Below the pieces are notes generated by a model. The model made no database searches. It was not told where the DNA came from and saw only the letters and a program-made list of their open reading frames with translations. Of a stretch of 64,000 nt of DNA, positions 37,643 to 48,032 are shown piece after piece. Made by a program: the position numbers and the translations under genes. This DNA comes from Bacteroidota bacterium (GTDB taxonomy: Bacteria > Bacteroidota > Bacteroidia > Flavobacteriales > Flavobacteriaceae), in NCBI GenBank assembly GCA_029557895.1, contig JAKQHT010000011.1:62001-126000 (forward strand), written 5' to 3'. The stretch's first letter is position 1; every line of letters starts with the position of its first letter.

Positions 37643-39433
37643 CTAATGCTGAAGTTCTTCTTCGCCTTCCTTTAAAGGAACGTTTTGCGGCACAAAATCG
37701 TCGTCGTGACCGGGCTTGCTATAATCATAAGACCAACGATATACATGCGGAATTTCGCCTGGCCAGTTGCCGTGAACGTGTTTTACAGGTGTAGTCCATT
37801 CCAAAGTGGTTGCCCTCCAAGGATTTTGTGGCGCTCTTTTGCCATAAAAAATACTTACAAAAAAGTTGTACAAAAACACCAATTGGAATACACCACCTAT
37901 CAAGGCAAACACCGTGATGACCACATTTACATCGGCAAGATCATCAAACAATGGGAAGTTTGAGTTAGTATAGTAACGTCTCGGAAGTCCGGCCATGCCG
38001 ATAAAGTGCATCGGAAAGAACACACCATAAGCACAAACAGCAGTTACCCAGAAATGAATATAGCCAAGATTCTTGTTCAGCATACGCCCAAACATCTTGG
38101 GATACCAATGATAAATACCCGCAAACATACCATAAAGTGCAGAAATACCCATAACCAAGTGGAAGTGTGCAACCACAAAATAGGTGTCGTGTACGTTGAT
38201 GTCCAGCGCACTGTCCCCAAGAATAATCCCGGTAAGTCCACCCGTAATGAACGTTGAGACAAAACCAATGCAGAACAGCATCGCAGGATTCATCTGAAGG
38301 TTTCCTTTCCAAAGGGTGGTTATCCAGTTAAAGGCCTTTACCGCTGATGGGATAGCAATCAAAAGTGTTGTAAATGTAAATACCGAACCAAGGAACGGGT
38401 TCATCCCCGAGACGAACATGTGGTGTCCCCAAACGATGGTTGATAAAAATGCGATGGCGAGAATCGAAGCCACCATCGCCCGGTAACCAAAAATAGGTTT
38501 TCGGGAATTGGTTGCCATGATTTCGGACACTATTCCCATTGCAGGAAGGATAACGATATACACCTCTGGGTGGCCCAAGAACCAGAACAAGTGTTCAAAA
38601 AGTACCGGGGAGCCGCCTTGATAGTGCAGAACTTCACCTTGAATGAAAATGTCTGAAAGGAAAAATGAAGTTCCAAAACTTCTATCCATAATCAATAGCA
38701 ATGCAGCAGAAAGCAATACAGGGAACGAAACAACACCTATCACAGCAGTGATGAAAAACGCCCATACGGTCAATGGTAAACGGGTCATTGACATACCTTT
38801 GGTTCGCAAGTTGATGACCGTAACGATATAGTTAAGCGAGCCCAACAACGATTGTGCGATAAATATTGCCATTGAAACGAGCCATAAGGTCATACCAAGG
38901 CCAGATCCAGGTTGTGCCATAGGAAGCGCACTCAAGGGAGGATAAATGGTCCAACCGGCAGCTGCAGGCCCTGCTTCTAGGAATAATGAAAAGAGCATGA
39001 TAACGCAAGAAGCAAAGAAAATCCAGAACGAAAGCATGTTAAGGAAACCCGAAGCCATATCACGAGCGCCTATCTGCAAAGGAATTAGTAGGTTACTGAA
39101 AGTACCGCTCAATCCCGCGGTTAGCACGAAAAATACCATGATGGTTCCGTGGATGGTAACCAATGCCAAATAGACATCTGCATCCATAACACCGTCAGGA
39201 GCCCATTTGCCCAAAAGTGCTTCGAAAAGAATATTGGGTTCTTCGGGCCAAGCAATCTGCATACGGAACATCATTGACATCAGGACGCCTATGACACCCA
39301 TAATGGTACCGGTGATGAGATATTGTTTAGCGATCATTTTATGATCTTGGCTAAAAATATACTTCGTTATAAAGGTTTCTTTATGATGATGTCCGTGATC
39401 GTCGTGTTCGTGAATATCTGCGTGTGTTGACAT
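37643..39433 (-). CDS. ctaD: Cytochrome c oxidase subunit I
   Basis: The catalytic heme-copper subunit, about 596 residues with at least 12 helices. Landmarks are the heme a ligand in TIHGTIMVF, the CuB and active-site motif [10 protein letters not shown] (with the Tyr cross-link partner), [14 protein letters not shown], and the paired heme ligands in [14 protein letters not shown]. The N-terminus is rich in His ([16 protein letters not shown]). The ATG at 39433 gives this N-terminus. The track ORF runs further upstream into coxB. It is last in the operon. Confidence 0.96.
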   Translation of the reverse strand: MSTHADIHEHDDHGHHHKETFITKYIFSQDHKMIAKQYLITGTIMGVIGVLMSMMFRMQIAWPEEPNILFEALLGKWAPDGVMDADVYLALVTIHGTIMVFFVLTAGLSGTFSNLLIPLQIGARDMASGFLNMLSFWIFFASCVIMLFSLFLEAGPAAAGWTIYPPLSALPMAQPGSGLGMTLWLVSMAIFIAQSLLGSLNYIVTVINLRTKGMSMTRLPLTVWAFFITAVIGVVSFPVLLSAALLLIMDRSFGTSFFLSDIFIQGEVLHYQGGSPVLFEHLFWFLGHPEVYIVILPAMGIVSEIMATNSRKPIFGYRAMVASILAIAFLSTIVWGHHMFVSGMNPFLGSVFTFTTLLIAIPSAVKAFNWITTLWKGNLQMNPAMLFCIGFVSTFITGGLTGIILGDSALDINVHDTYFVVAHFHLVMGISALYGMFAGIYHWYPKMFGRMLNKNLGYIHFWVTAVCAYGVFFPMHFIGMAGLPRRYYTNSNFPLFDDLADVNVVITVFALIGGVFQLVFLYNFFVSIFYGKRAPQNPWRATTLEWTTPVKHVHGNWPGEIPHVYRWSYDYSKPGHDDDFVPQNVPLKEGEEELQH

Positions 39434-39462
39434 AATCTGTTTATACTTTTTAAAAGAATTTT

Positions 39463-40539
39463 TTAATTGTTTTGCGTGGTCATTGATGCCTTGAATGTTT
39501 TTTGTTCTTTCATCCAAGCGTCAAATTCCTCTTGTGTTTCCACAATAATCTTCATCTGCATGTTGTAATGCGACTTGCCACATATTTTATTGCACAAGAG
39601 CAGGTAATCAAACTCATAAGGTTCTAAAGCTTCCTCGCCTTTGGCAACAAGCTTTTTGCTGTTTTCTTTTCTTATTTCGTTTATATTCTGCACTTTGTCA
39701 ATCATATTGGGGTTTTCGCGCATCTCTTTGGTGGTCACAGTTGGCGTGAATGCAAATTGAGTAATCATACCTGGAACACAGTTCATCTGAGCTCTAAAAT
39801 GGGGCATATATGCTGAGTGCAAAACGTCTTGCGATCGCATTTTGAAGACTACTGGACGACCAACTGGCAAATGTAGTTCCTTGACAACTACATCGTCAAA
39901 TGCATTTGGGTCTGATTCATCAATACCCAAGACATTGGCTTTATCAATGTTTATCAACCGTACGTTGGCAAGGCCAAGAACATTGTCCTGCCCGGCATAT
40001 CGGGCTGTCCAATTAAATTGTTGTGCATAGAGTTCAACTACCATTGGATCATCGTCTTCATTGACATTCATAATGGTTGTCCAAGTGAACAATCCATAAA
40101 TAATCAATCCGGCCAAAACGATTACAGGGATGATGGTCCAAATGGCCTCCAAGGTATTGTTATCTGCATAAAAAAGTGCTTTTCTACCCTTTTGCCCTCT
40201 GTATTTATAAGAGAAGTAATGCAATAGGAATTGTGTGAATGTCTGAACAAAAAAGATGATTACCATAGAGATAATCATAAGATTATCTATTCTATCACCA
40301 TGCTCCGATGCGGCATCTGACATCAATGGCAAATCGCCCCACTTGACAAAACAAACGATGGTGATGGCATAGATAAACACCAAAAACGCAAGCATCAAGT
40401 AAGCATTGACCTTGTTGTCTTTTTCCGTTGCAATGCCAAGGTCGTCGGTTCCTGCCTGTGCCAGGTCAAAAATCTTGACCATTTGCCATATCGCAACCGC
40501 TACAAAAAGTACTATTATTATTGTTAAAAAAGCAGTCAT
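39463..40539 (-). CDS. ctaC: Cytochrome c oxidase subunit II
   Basis: CuA-bearing subunit of 358 residues. Three hydrophobic helices lie in the first 150 residues, followed by a periplasmic cupredoxin domain. The CuA site is present: DVLHSAYMPHFRAQMNCVPG (first His) and CNKICGKSHYNM (two Cys, His, Met). It accepts electrons from the cytochromes of ACIII. It sits between actF and ctaD with short gaps, which matches the ACIII-aa3 supercomplex arrangement known from Flavobacterium johnsoniae. Confidence 0.95.
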   Translation of the reverse strand: MTAFLTIIIVLFVAVAIWQMVKIFDLAQAGTDDLGIATEKDNKVNAYLMLAFLVFIYAITIVCFVKWGDLPLMSDAASEHGDRIDNLMIISMVIIFFVQTFTQFLLHYFSYKYRGQKGRKALFYADNNTLEAIWTIIPVIVLAGLIIYGLFTWTTIMNVNEDDDPMVVELYAQQFNWTARYAGQDNVLGLANVRLINIDKANVLGIDESDPNAFDDVVVKELHLPVGRPVVFKMRSQDVLHSAYMPHFRAQMNCVPGMITQFAFTPTVTTKEMRENPNMIDKVQNINEIRKENSKKLVAKGEEALEPYEFDYLLLCNKICGKSHYNMQMKIIVETQEEFDAWMKEQKTFKASMTTQNN

Positions 40540-40565
40540 TGTCGTATCTCTTCTTTATAAAATCA

Positions 40566-41933
40566 TTAATAATGGAAATGTTCGCTCTCGTGGATGAACG
40601 GATTGCGCTTGGCTACCAAAGGTGCCTTTGTCAAAGCTGTAAATACTATGAAAAGGAACAGGCCCGCAAACAATAGTATCGATCCGATTTCTGGAATACC
40701 AATATCCCATCTGTCTCCCACTGTTGCTGGCATGATCATATTGAACACATCAATATAGTGTCCAACCAATATGATAAGGCCCGCCATGATGACAAACCAG
40801 TTGATACGTTTGTAATCGCTATTCATCAAAATCAGCAATGGAAACACAAAATTGAGAACAAGCATTCCAAAGAATGGTAATTTGTAATCTTCAATACGAG
40901 TTATGAAGTAGGTAACTTCTTCTGGAATGTTCGAGTACCAAATAAGCATGAACTGTGAAAACCAAAGGTACGTCCAAAAAATGCTGAACCCAAACATATA
41001 TTTTGCCAAATCGTGGATGTGGCTATCGTTTACGTTTGGCAGTAAACCTTTTGATTTTAGGTACATCGTTACCATTGCAATGACGGTCACGGCACACACG
41101 GCCATACCGGCAAACACATACCACCCAAACAAAGTACTGAACCAGTGTGGGTCAACGCTCATAATCCAGTCCCATGACATTATGGATTCGGTATAGATGA
41201 AAAACACCAAGAATCCTGCCGCTATTCTGAACGATTTTTTGAAGTTTGTGTTGTCACCTTCTTCTGCATTGTCCTGTGCTATTGAAAACTTACGGGAAAA
41301 ATGTCTGTAAAGGTACCAACCACCTATGAAAATCAAGCCTCTGATCACAAATGCGGTTAGGTTCAGCCAACCGGATTTTCCTTGTATCAACTTGTCGTGG
41401 GCCACTACATCCGGATCCATCCATACAAACAAGTTGTAATGGCCGACGGTTCCTGAAGCTACGGCTATGGCCAATACTATCAATGCGCCTGGCAAAAGGT
41501 AGGCTGTAATGCCTTCCATGACCCTGAACAGCAATGGCGACCATCCTGCTTGTGCTGCGAACTGAATGGCATAAAAGGCCAGTGCTCCAAGGGCTATCAT
41601 CATAAAAAAGAGTGCAGCAACATACAGTGCAGCCCAAGGTCTATTGGCCAATTGGTGCTGAACGTGTTCTGCATGGGCATCGTCATGGTTTGTTTGTGCA
41701 TGTGCTCCGGCATTTTCTGACGCTGATTGGTGGCTTTCAGTTGCATTGTCTGAATGGTGGGCATCTGGGGCAGCAACATGTGCACCTCCATGGGCAGAAT
41801 GCTCTTCAGCCAACATTGTCTTGACCTCGTCCAAAGATTTGTGCGATGTCATAAAACCATAAGCCACACCTAAAATCCCCAATATGACGAGGACCATCGA
41901 AAATGTCTTTAACCTATTTGAAATTGTGTACAT
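40566..41933 (-). CDS. actF: Alternative complex III membrane subunit ActF
   Basis: Polytopic quinol-oxidising subunit of 455 residues in the NrfD-like fold with about ten helices. It has the ActF segments 'GWYLYRHFSRKFS', 'SIMSWDWIMSVDPHWFSTLFGWYVFAG' and 'YLWFSQFMLIWYSNIPEE'. Between the first and second helices lies a 50-residue insert rich in His and Ala (about 45-93, eleven His). It is followed after 26 bp by subunit II of the oxidase. Confidence 0.93.
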   Translation of the reverse strand: MYTISNRLKTFSMVLVILGILGVAYGFMTSHKSLDEVKTMLAEEHSAHGGAHVAAPDAHHSDNATESHQSASENAGAHAQTNHDDAHAEHVQHQLANRPWAALYVAALFFMMIALGALAFYAIQFAAQAGWSPLLFRVMEGITAYLLPGALIVLAIAVASGTVGHYNLFVWMDPDVVAHDKLIQGKSGWLNLTAFVIRGLIFIGGWYLYRHFSRKFSIAQDNAEEGDNTNFKKSFRIAAGFLVFFIYTESIMSWDWIMSVDPHWFSTLFGWYVFAGMAVCAVTVIAMVTMYLKSKGLLPNVNDSHIHDLAKYMFGFSIFWTYLWFSQFMLIWYSNIPEEVTYFITRIEDYKLPFFGMLVLNFVFPLLILMNSDYKRINWFVIMAGLIILVGHYIDVFNMIMPATVGDRWDIGIPEIGSILLFAGLFLFIVFTALTKAPLVAKRNPFIHESEHFHY

Positions 41934-41956
41934 ATTTTTATTGAATCTTTAACGGT

Positions 41957-42517
41957 CTAATTTGCCTCTAAATCGGATTTTAATTTCATCACATAATGAA
42001 CTACTTGCCAGCGTTCTTCTTCGTTCAACTGATTGACATAGGAACCCATTGTGTTTTTACCATAATAAATAGTATGGTAAGTACTCCCTGGTGTCAGGGC
42101 TCTTCCGGGGTCATTATACGCAGGTACACCCAATATTTTTTCTCTTTTGACCAAGTTTCCCTGTCCATCGCCTTTATTGCCATGGCAAATACCGCAATAT
42201 ATCTCAAAAAGTTGCTTGCCTCTTGGCTCGTCGATGTTAACCGAATCAATTGGATTGGTAAGGTTAGCTTTTGCAAATTCATAGCCTTCGTTGGTATTGG
42301 CTATTTCAAAACGGCTGTGGCCTCTTGCAATGGTACCGTCTACGGGCAATTGTGCCTCAACGCCATTGTTGAAGGCATCGGACTCCATATAAGGTTCATA
42401 TCCTACAGATTCATACATGTTGGGCATGAATTGGAAATTGGGCCTTGAATTTTTTTGACATGAGGCAAAAGCCACAAGAAGTATTCCCAGTAACGATATT
42501 TTTAGTACGCTTTTCAT
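41957..42517 (-). CDS. actE: Alternative complex III monoheme cytochrome c lipoprotein ActE
   Basis: About 186 residues. A lipoprotein signal ends at VAFASC, so it is anchored by lipid. A single c-heme motif CGICH sits in IYCGICHGNKGDGQGN, with a distal Met in the 'MGSYVNQLNEEERWQVVHYV' region. ActE passes electrons from ActA to oxidase subunit II. The ATG at 42517 is chosen because it gives a short basic n-region before the lipobox. It lies 7 bp downstream of the actD stop. Confidence 0.92.
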   Translation of the reverse strand: MKSVLKISLLGILLVAFASCQKNSRPNFQFMPNMYESVGYEPYMESDAFNNGVEAQLPVDGTIARGHSRFEIANTNEGYEFAKANLTNPIDSVNIDEPRGKQLFEIYCGICHGNKGDGQGNLVKREKILGVPAYNDPGRALTPGSTYHTIYYGKNTMGSYVNQLNEEERWQVVHYVMKLKSDLEAN

Positions 42518-42524
42518 AATTCTT

Positions 42525-43058
42525 CTAATGTGCTTTATCAATTAAAGTAATTTCGACTGCACCGGTATCTCTCAACAGGTCGAATTGTTCATCGACGTTG
42601 TTTCCAGCGGCGATTTCCATTAAGAAATGGTCGTCAGTGGTTCTTGGATCAGGGTTTTCGGCTTTTTTGAAAGGCCACATTTTACTTCTCAAATAAAAAG
42701 TAATGACCATTAAGTGTGCCGCAAAAAAAACTGTCATTTCAAACATGATCGGCACAAAGGCTGGCATGTTTTCAATAAAGCTAAAACTTGGTTTGCCCCC
42801 AATGTTCTGCGGCCAATCCTTTATCATAATATAATTCATCATAACAATGGCTACCGTTAGACCGATACATCCATATATGAATGAAGTAATGGCTATTCTG
42901 GTTGGTGCCAATCCCATAGCTTTATCCAATCCGTGTACTGGAAACGGGGTATATATCTCTTCAATGTGATAATGCTTTTCCCTGACTTTTTTTACGGCAG
43001 CCATCAACTCATCATCATCCGTATAAATAGCGTGAATTACTTTAGAAGCTCCTTCCAT
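42525..43058 (-). CDS. actD: Alternative complex III subunit ActD (DUF3341)
   Basis: A membrane protein of 177 residues with two helices (about 55-80 and 100-125). DUF3341 signatures are 'IEEIYTPFPVHGLDKAMGL' and 'FSFIENMPAFVPIMFEMTVFFAAHLMV'. It has no cofactor-binding motif and acts as a structural subunit beside ActC. It begins 4 bp after the ActC stop. Confidence 0.93.
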   Translation of the reverse strand: MEGASKVIHAIYTDDDELMAAVKKVREKHYHIEEIYTPFPVHGLDKAMGLAPTRIAITSFIYGCIGLTVAIVMMNYIMIKDWPQNIGGKPSFSFIENMPAFVPIMFEMTVFFAAHLMVITFYLRSKMWPFKKAENPDPRTTDDHFLMEIAAGNNVDEQFDLLRDTGAVEITLIDKAH

Positions 43059-43062
43059 ACTA

Positions 43063-44805
43063 TTATTTGTTGTTTATTAATAATTTAGCCTGTCCTGCCC
43101 AATCGTCGCGCTCTGCCCTTCCGGGGAAAGATGCGGTGATTTCGTCCAACAAGTCATATTCGTTTTTGGTCATTTTGCTTACTTGCAAATAGGTATAAAT
43201 TCCGATACCATTGAGCACTTCTTCCATTTTTGGACCTATGCCGTTTATTTTCTGTAGGTCATCTTTGGTCTGGGTTTCGGGGTCAAAAGCACCCATTCCT
43301 CCCAAAAGTTTTTGGATGGCATTGGGGTCATGGGACTTTGACGAGGCTGTTTGCTTCTTATTGCCAGAAACAGAAACCACATTACGTGTACGCTCATCGG
43401 CTCCGGTGCCTACAAGGCTTCCTCCGGACTCCCTAATTCTTTTGTAACGCTCACCAGAAGATTTCAATATGGTTTTAACCTCTGCCTGTGCAATTACCGG
43501 GAATGTTCTTGAATATAAGAGGAACAATACAAAGAAGAATCCAATGGTTCCTATAAAAATTCCTATATCCACAAAAGTTGGCGAGAACATCGTCCAAGAA
43601 GATGGCAGATAGTCTCTGTGCAAAGATGTTACGATGATCACGAAACGTTCAAACCACATTCCTACGTTTACCACAATGGAAATAAAGAAAGAGAACATTA
43701 TGCTGGTACGGAGCTTTTTGAACCACATGAACTGCGGTGAAAACACGTTGCAACTCATCATCATCCAATATGCCCAAGCGTAAGGACCTGTAGCCCTGTT
43801 CAAGAAAGCATATTGTTCATACTCCACACCTGAATACCAAGCAATGAACAGCTCCGTGATATAAGCTACACCAACAATAGAACCGGTAATCATAATAACG
43901 ATGTTCATCAATTCTATATGCTGTACGGTAATATAATTTTCAAGACTGCATACTTTTCGCATGATGATCAAGAGCGTGTTTACCATTGCAAAACCGGAAA
44001 AAATCGCCCCTGCCACAAAGTAAGGAGGGAAAATGGTGGTGTGCCATCCCGGGATAACTGATGTGGCAAAGTCAAAGGATACAATTGTGTGTACCGAAAG
44101 TACCAGCGGTGTCGCTAAACCGGCAAGCACCAAAGATACTTCCTCAAAACGCTGCCAATCTTTGGCTCGTCCAGACCATCCAAAACTCAACAGCGAATAG
44201 ATTTTCTTTTGGAAGGGTTTAACGGCCCTATCGCGAATCATGGCAAAATCGGGCAATAGACCTGTCCACCAGAACACCAATGATACCGACAGATAGGTCG
44301 AAATCGCAAACACGTCCCAAAGTAATGGCGAGTTGAAGTTTACCCAAAGTGATCCAAATTGGTTAGGAATAGGCAATACCCAATAGCCCAACCAAGGGCG
44401 ACCCATGTGGATAATTGGGAACAGACCGGCCTGAACTACGGAAAAGATAGTCATCGCCTCTGCTGAACGGTTGATAGCCATCCGCCATTTTTGACGGAAG
44501 AGCAACAATACTGCCGAAATCAGGGTTCCGGCGTGGCCAATACCTACCCACCAGACAAAGTTTGTGATATCCCAAGCCCAACCTACGGTTTTGTTAAGGC
44601 CCCAGACCCCAATACCTGTGGAAATGGTATAAATGATACATCCAATACCCCAAAGAAAGGCAACCAGTGATATAGAGAATACTATCCACCAAGCTTTATT
44701 GGCTTTTCCTTCTACAGGTCGTGCTACATCCAAACTTACGTCGTGGTATGATTTTTCGCCCGTAACTAAAGGTCTTCTGATAGGTGCTTCGTAATGAGAC
44801 GCCAT
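43063..44805 (-). CDS. actC: Alternative complex III NrfD-like subunit ActC with C-terminal helix-hairpin-helix domain
   Basis: Polytopic membrane protein of 580 residues in the NrfD/PsrC family, with about ten helices up to residue 450. It supplies one of the two NrfD-type membrane units of ACIII. After a low-complexity linker (about 455-510) comes a 68-residue segment (513-580) with the helix-hairpin-helix pattern DDLQKINGIGPKMEEVLNGIGIY. This module is normally linked to DNA-binding or other enzymes, and its presence on a respiratory subunit is unusual. NrfD proteins normally end near residue 450-470. The gene is 32 bp from actB. Confidence 0.92.
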   Translation of the reverse strand: MASHYEAPIRRPLVTGEKSYHDVSLDVARPVEGKANKAWWIVFSISLVAFLWGIGCIIYTISTGIGVWGLNKTVGWAWDITNFVWWVGIGHAGTLISAVLLLFRQKWRMAINRSAEAMTIFSVVQAGLFPIIHMGRPWLGYWVLPIPNQFGSLWVNFNSPLLWDVFAISTYLSVSLVFWWTGLLPDFAMIRDRAVKPFQKKIYSLLSFGWSGRAKDWQRFEEVSLVLAGLATPLVLSVHTIVSFDFATSVIPGWHTTIFPPYFVAGAIFSGFAMVNTLLIIMRKVCSLENYITVQHIELMNIVIMITGSIVGVAYITELFIAWYSGVEYEQYAFLNRATGPYAWAYWMMMSCNVFSPQFMWFKKLRTSIMFSFFISIVVNVGMWFERFVIIVTSLHRDYLPSSWTMFSPTFVDIGIFIGTIGFFFVLFLLYSRTFPVIAQAEVKTILKSSGERYKRIRESGGSLVGTGADERTRNVVSVSGNKKQTASSKSHDPNAIQKLLGGMGAFDPETQTKDDLQKINGIGPKMEEVLNGIGIYTYLQVSKMTKNEYDLLDEITASFPGRAERDDWAGQAKLLINNK

Positions 44806-44837
44806 AATTTATCTATAATTGTTTTCTTTTTAAATAT

Positions 44838-47800
44838 TTAAGCCTCTGTTGTATTTCTCACCTTTGTCTGGTAAATCACATTGGGTTTGGTCCCAACATG
44901 TTCCAGTAGGTGGTACATACGATTATCTTGTTTCAGTTTTGCAACCTCACTTTCCTTATCGTTGATGTCACCAAACACCATCGCACCGCTTCCGCAAGCA
45001 GAAGAACACGCTGTTTGAAATTCACCATCTGTGATTTCTCTGCCATCACGCTTGGCATCCAAAATGGTTTTTTGGGTCATCTGGATACAGAATGAGCATT
45101 TTTCCATCACACCGCGCGAGCGTACAACTACATCCGGGTTCAGTACCATGCGTCCAAGGTCGTCGTTCATATGGTAATCGAATTCGTCATTTTGGCTGTA
45201 CAAGAACCAGTTGAATCGACGTACTTTATAAGGACAGTTATTGGCACAATAACGGGTTCCTACACATCGGTTGTATGCCATATGGTTTTGCCCTTGGCGA
45301 CCGTGAGAAGTCGCTGCCACAGGGCAAACAGTTTCGCAAGGAGCGTGGTTACAGTGCTGGCACATAACAGGTTGGAAAGCCACCTGCGGATTATCCATTG
45401 CTGCTGTTTCCATTTGATTGAAACCACCCAATGATCCCTTGTCTCCAAACAAACCAGAGAAACCATCTTTCTTCTTGTTGTCCTGTTCAAAAGTACTTTC
45501 AGAAGAATAGTATCTATCGATTCGCAACCAGTGCATGTCCCTGCTCTTTCTAACTTCTTCTTTACCAACTACGGGTACGTTGTTTTCGGCATGACAAGCA
45601 ATGACACAAGCGCCACAACCCGTACAAGCATTCAAATCGATTGATAAATTGAAATGATGCCCGATGGAACGATCAAATTCATCCCAAATGTCCACATCTG
45701 GCGATGTCACAGGGGTTTCAACGTGGTTTAGTGAAACAACCGGGATGGCATTCCAATGTGATTTATCTTTTGTGTTGAAAATTTCGAGTGTGGTTTCCTT
45801 GATGATATCGCCACGGCCCATTAGCGTGTTGTGCAACTGGACACAAGCAAACTCGTGTACTCCAGATACAGTCTTTAATGATGCCCCAGATTGAACACTG
45901 TTGAAGTTTTGATAAAACTTATAACCGTTCTTTCCGGTACGCATTTCGCCTTTAAGGCCTTCTTGGCGGCCATAACCGAATGAAAGACCAATAGAGCCTG
46001 TAGCCTGTCCGGGCTGGATGATTACCGGCAATACTTCCTTGACACCGTTTATGGTAAGTTCTACCAAGCTACTGTTAAGACCACCATCGGCAACATGCCA
46101 ATTTTTGGCGCCTATTTTTTCGGCATCCGTTTTGGATATAGTAAGGTAATTGTCCCAAGATACCCTTGTGATGGGGTCCGGGAATTCTTGTAGCCATGGG
46201 TTGTTGGCTTGCTGGCCATCGCCCATACCTACTTTACTGTACAACACAAGTTCAAAACCTTCCGATGACGAAGCGGCCAAAGTTCTTGCGGCACTACCTC
46301 CTGAAAATGTCTCGGTTTCGGTTGAAATTCCTGTTTGTGAATTCGAATCCATTTCCTCGCCTACCAATGCAGCCATCGATAAACCACTGGCACTGAACAC
46401 ACCGTCGTGCAGCGCTTTGTTAAAGGAGCTGCCTCCCAGAACACTTCCGTTCCAAGTTTCTTTTATGAAATCGTGATAGCTCAAATCGTTATCTGTCCAT
46501 TTCAACAAGGCATCCTGAAATTGTCTGGTGTCAAACAACGGACGTATAGTTGGCTGCGTAAGGGCGTAATGTCCCTTTTTAAGTTCCACATCACCCCATG
46601 ATTCCAAATAGTGTGGTGCTGCGGCTATATATTGTACCAGTAAGGCAGTTTCATCTGCCTTCAATGAGAATGCTATAGATAATTCGAGTGATGGGTTTTT
46701 CAATGCTTCGGCAAAATCAGAAGCATTTGGTAGGGTATAAACCGGATTGACGCCACAAAGTATGATGCCACCAACTTTTCCTGCTTTCATATCTGCCACC
46801 AAAGCGGCAACTGTCTTGTCGTTGCCCTGCCTTGTAGTAATCGCTGCTTTTGTATCAAACGCTTTGCTGCCAAGGGCCGTGTTGATTTCCAACGCAAGTG
46901 TTTGGGCATTCACATCGTCTATTCCGGTGACCAAAACCCCTTTGCTGCCCGCTTTTTTAAGTTCGGATGCAACATTTTGTATGGCTTCATCTATATGCGA
47001 AGGCAAATCGACTGACACGGCTTGGCCGGTAATATAACTGTAAATTTTGGCTAATGCCTTTCGTTGCTCTGCTGGTGTGGCCGGAATGCGTTTGTCGGCA
47101 TTGGCACCTGTCAAGGACATATTGGCCTCGATCTGTATGTGCCGGGACATTTTCCCGTCTTTCGGTATACGTCCTTGTGCATAACCACCGTCAAATCCGC
47201 CACCTTGCCAGTCTCCCAAAAAGTCGGCTCCTACAGAAACTATGGTCGCCGCTTTAGAAAAATCATAATTTGCAAGAGCGCGTTGGCCGTATTTGGCTTC
47301 AAAAGCGTCCAATGCGGTTGAAGCAGAAATAGCATCATATACCACGTGACGGACATTTCCATATTTTTCTTTGAAAGCAGCAATAAGTTTACTTGTGGAT
47401 GGACTTGCAAAGGTTTGTGTCAACAAAACGATTTCTTTGCCGGCAGCATTAAGGGCGTTAAGTTTTTGATTGGTTTCCTTATCAAAAGTCTCCCAAGAAA
47501 TTTCTTTGCCATCCTTCATGGGCGATTTTACGCGCATACTGTCATAAAGTCCCAAAACTGAAGCATGTACCCTTGCATTTGGAGCACAGGATGCCAAATC
47601 GTTCGGTTCAATCTTTATCGGGCGACCTTCACGGGTTTTAACCAGGACGCTGGCAAAATCAAAGCCGTCGGCAATAGTCGTAGCGTAATAATTTGCGACT
47701 CCAGGGATGATACTCTCGGGTTGCACCACATAAGGTATGGACTTGATAACAGGACCTTCACAGGCTGCAAGTGAGGCTGCGGCTGTACTGAAACCAACAT

Positions 47801-47972
47801 ATTTTAAGAAATCACGACGTGTGGTGGATGAGCTTTCCAAAGCAGCCTTGTTTCCCAGAAATTCATCGGTTGGGATTTCAGAAACAAACTCGTTATGTCT
47901 AAGCGTCTCAACAACGGTGCTCTTTTCATTAAGCTCCTCAACACTTTTCCAGTATTTCTTGTTTGATGACAT
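44838..47972 (-). CDS. actB: Alternative complex III iron-sulfur subunit ActB (molybdopterin oxidoreductase-like)
   Basis: A 1044-residue fusion of a molybdopterin-oxidoreductase-like part and a ferredoxin part. A twin-arginine-like signal variant, TTRRDFLKYVGFSTAAASLAAC, lies about 50 residues in, matching the TAT-variant family seen in this clade. Four ferredoxin-like cluster motifs are present: CTGCGACVIACH, CQHCNHAPCETVCP, CVGTRYCANNCP and CSFCIQ. In studied ACIII complexes the Mo site is absent and the clusters relay electrons. It follows actA after a 60-bp gap. Confidence 0.95.
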   Translation of the reverse strand: MSSNKKYWKSVEELNEKSTVVETLRHNEFVSEIPTDEFLGNKAALESSSTTRRDFLKYVGFSTAAASLAACEGPVIKSIPYVVQPESIIPGVANYYATTIADGFDFASVLVKTREGRPIKIEPNDLASCAPNARVHASVLGLYDSMRVKSPMKDGKEISWETFDKETNQKLNALNAAGKEIVLLTQTFASPSTSKLIAAFKEKYGNVRHVVYDAISASTALDAFEAKYGQRALANYDFSKAATIVSVGADFLGDWQGGGFDGGYAQGRIPKDGKMSRHIQIEANMSLTGANADKRIPATPAEQRKALAKIYSYITGQAVSVDLPSHIDEAIQNVASELKKAGSKGVLVTGIDDVNAQTLALEINTALGSKAFDTKAAITTRQGNDKTVAALVADMKAGKVGGIILCGVNPVYTLPNASDFAEALKNPSLELSIAFSLKADETALLVQYIAAAPHYLESWGDVELKKGHYALTQPTIRPLFDTRQFQDALLKWTDNDLSYHDFIKETWNGSVLGGSSFNKALHDGVFSASGLSMAALVGEEMDSNSQTGISTETETFSGGSAARTLAASSSEGFELVLYSKVGMGDGQQANNPWLQEFPDPITRVSWDNYLTISKTDAEKIGAKNWHVADGGLNSSLVELTINGVKEVLPVIIQPGQATGSIGLSFGYGRQEGLKGEMRTGKNGYKFYQNFNSVQSGASLKTVSGVHEFACVQLHNTLMGRGDIIKETTLEIFNTKDKSHWNAIPVVSLNHVETPVTSPDVDIWDEFDRSIGHHFNLSIDLNACTGCGACVIACHAENNVPVVGKEEVRKSRDMHWLRIDRYYSSESTFEQDNKKKDGFSGLFGDKGSLGGFNQMETAAMDNPQVAFQPVMCQHCNHAPCETVCPVAATSHGRQGQNHMAYNRCVGTRYCANNCPYKVRRFNWFLYSQNDEFDYHMNDDLGRMVLNPDVVVRSRGVMEKCSFCIQMTQKTILDAKRDGREITDGEFQTACSSACGSGAMVFGDINDKESEVAKLKQDNRMYHLLEHVGTKPNVIYQTKVRNTTEA

Positions 47973-48032
47973 AGTCTTTGATTGTATTAGTTGTGGTCAT
48001 ACCCAAAGGGCAAAACCGTTTCTTCATAATTA

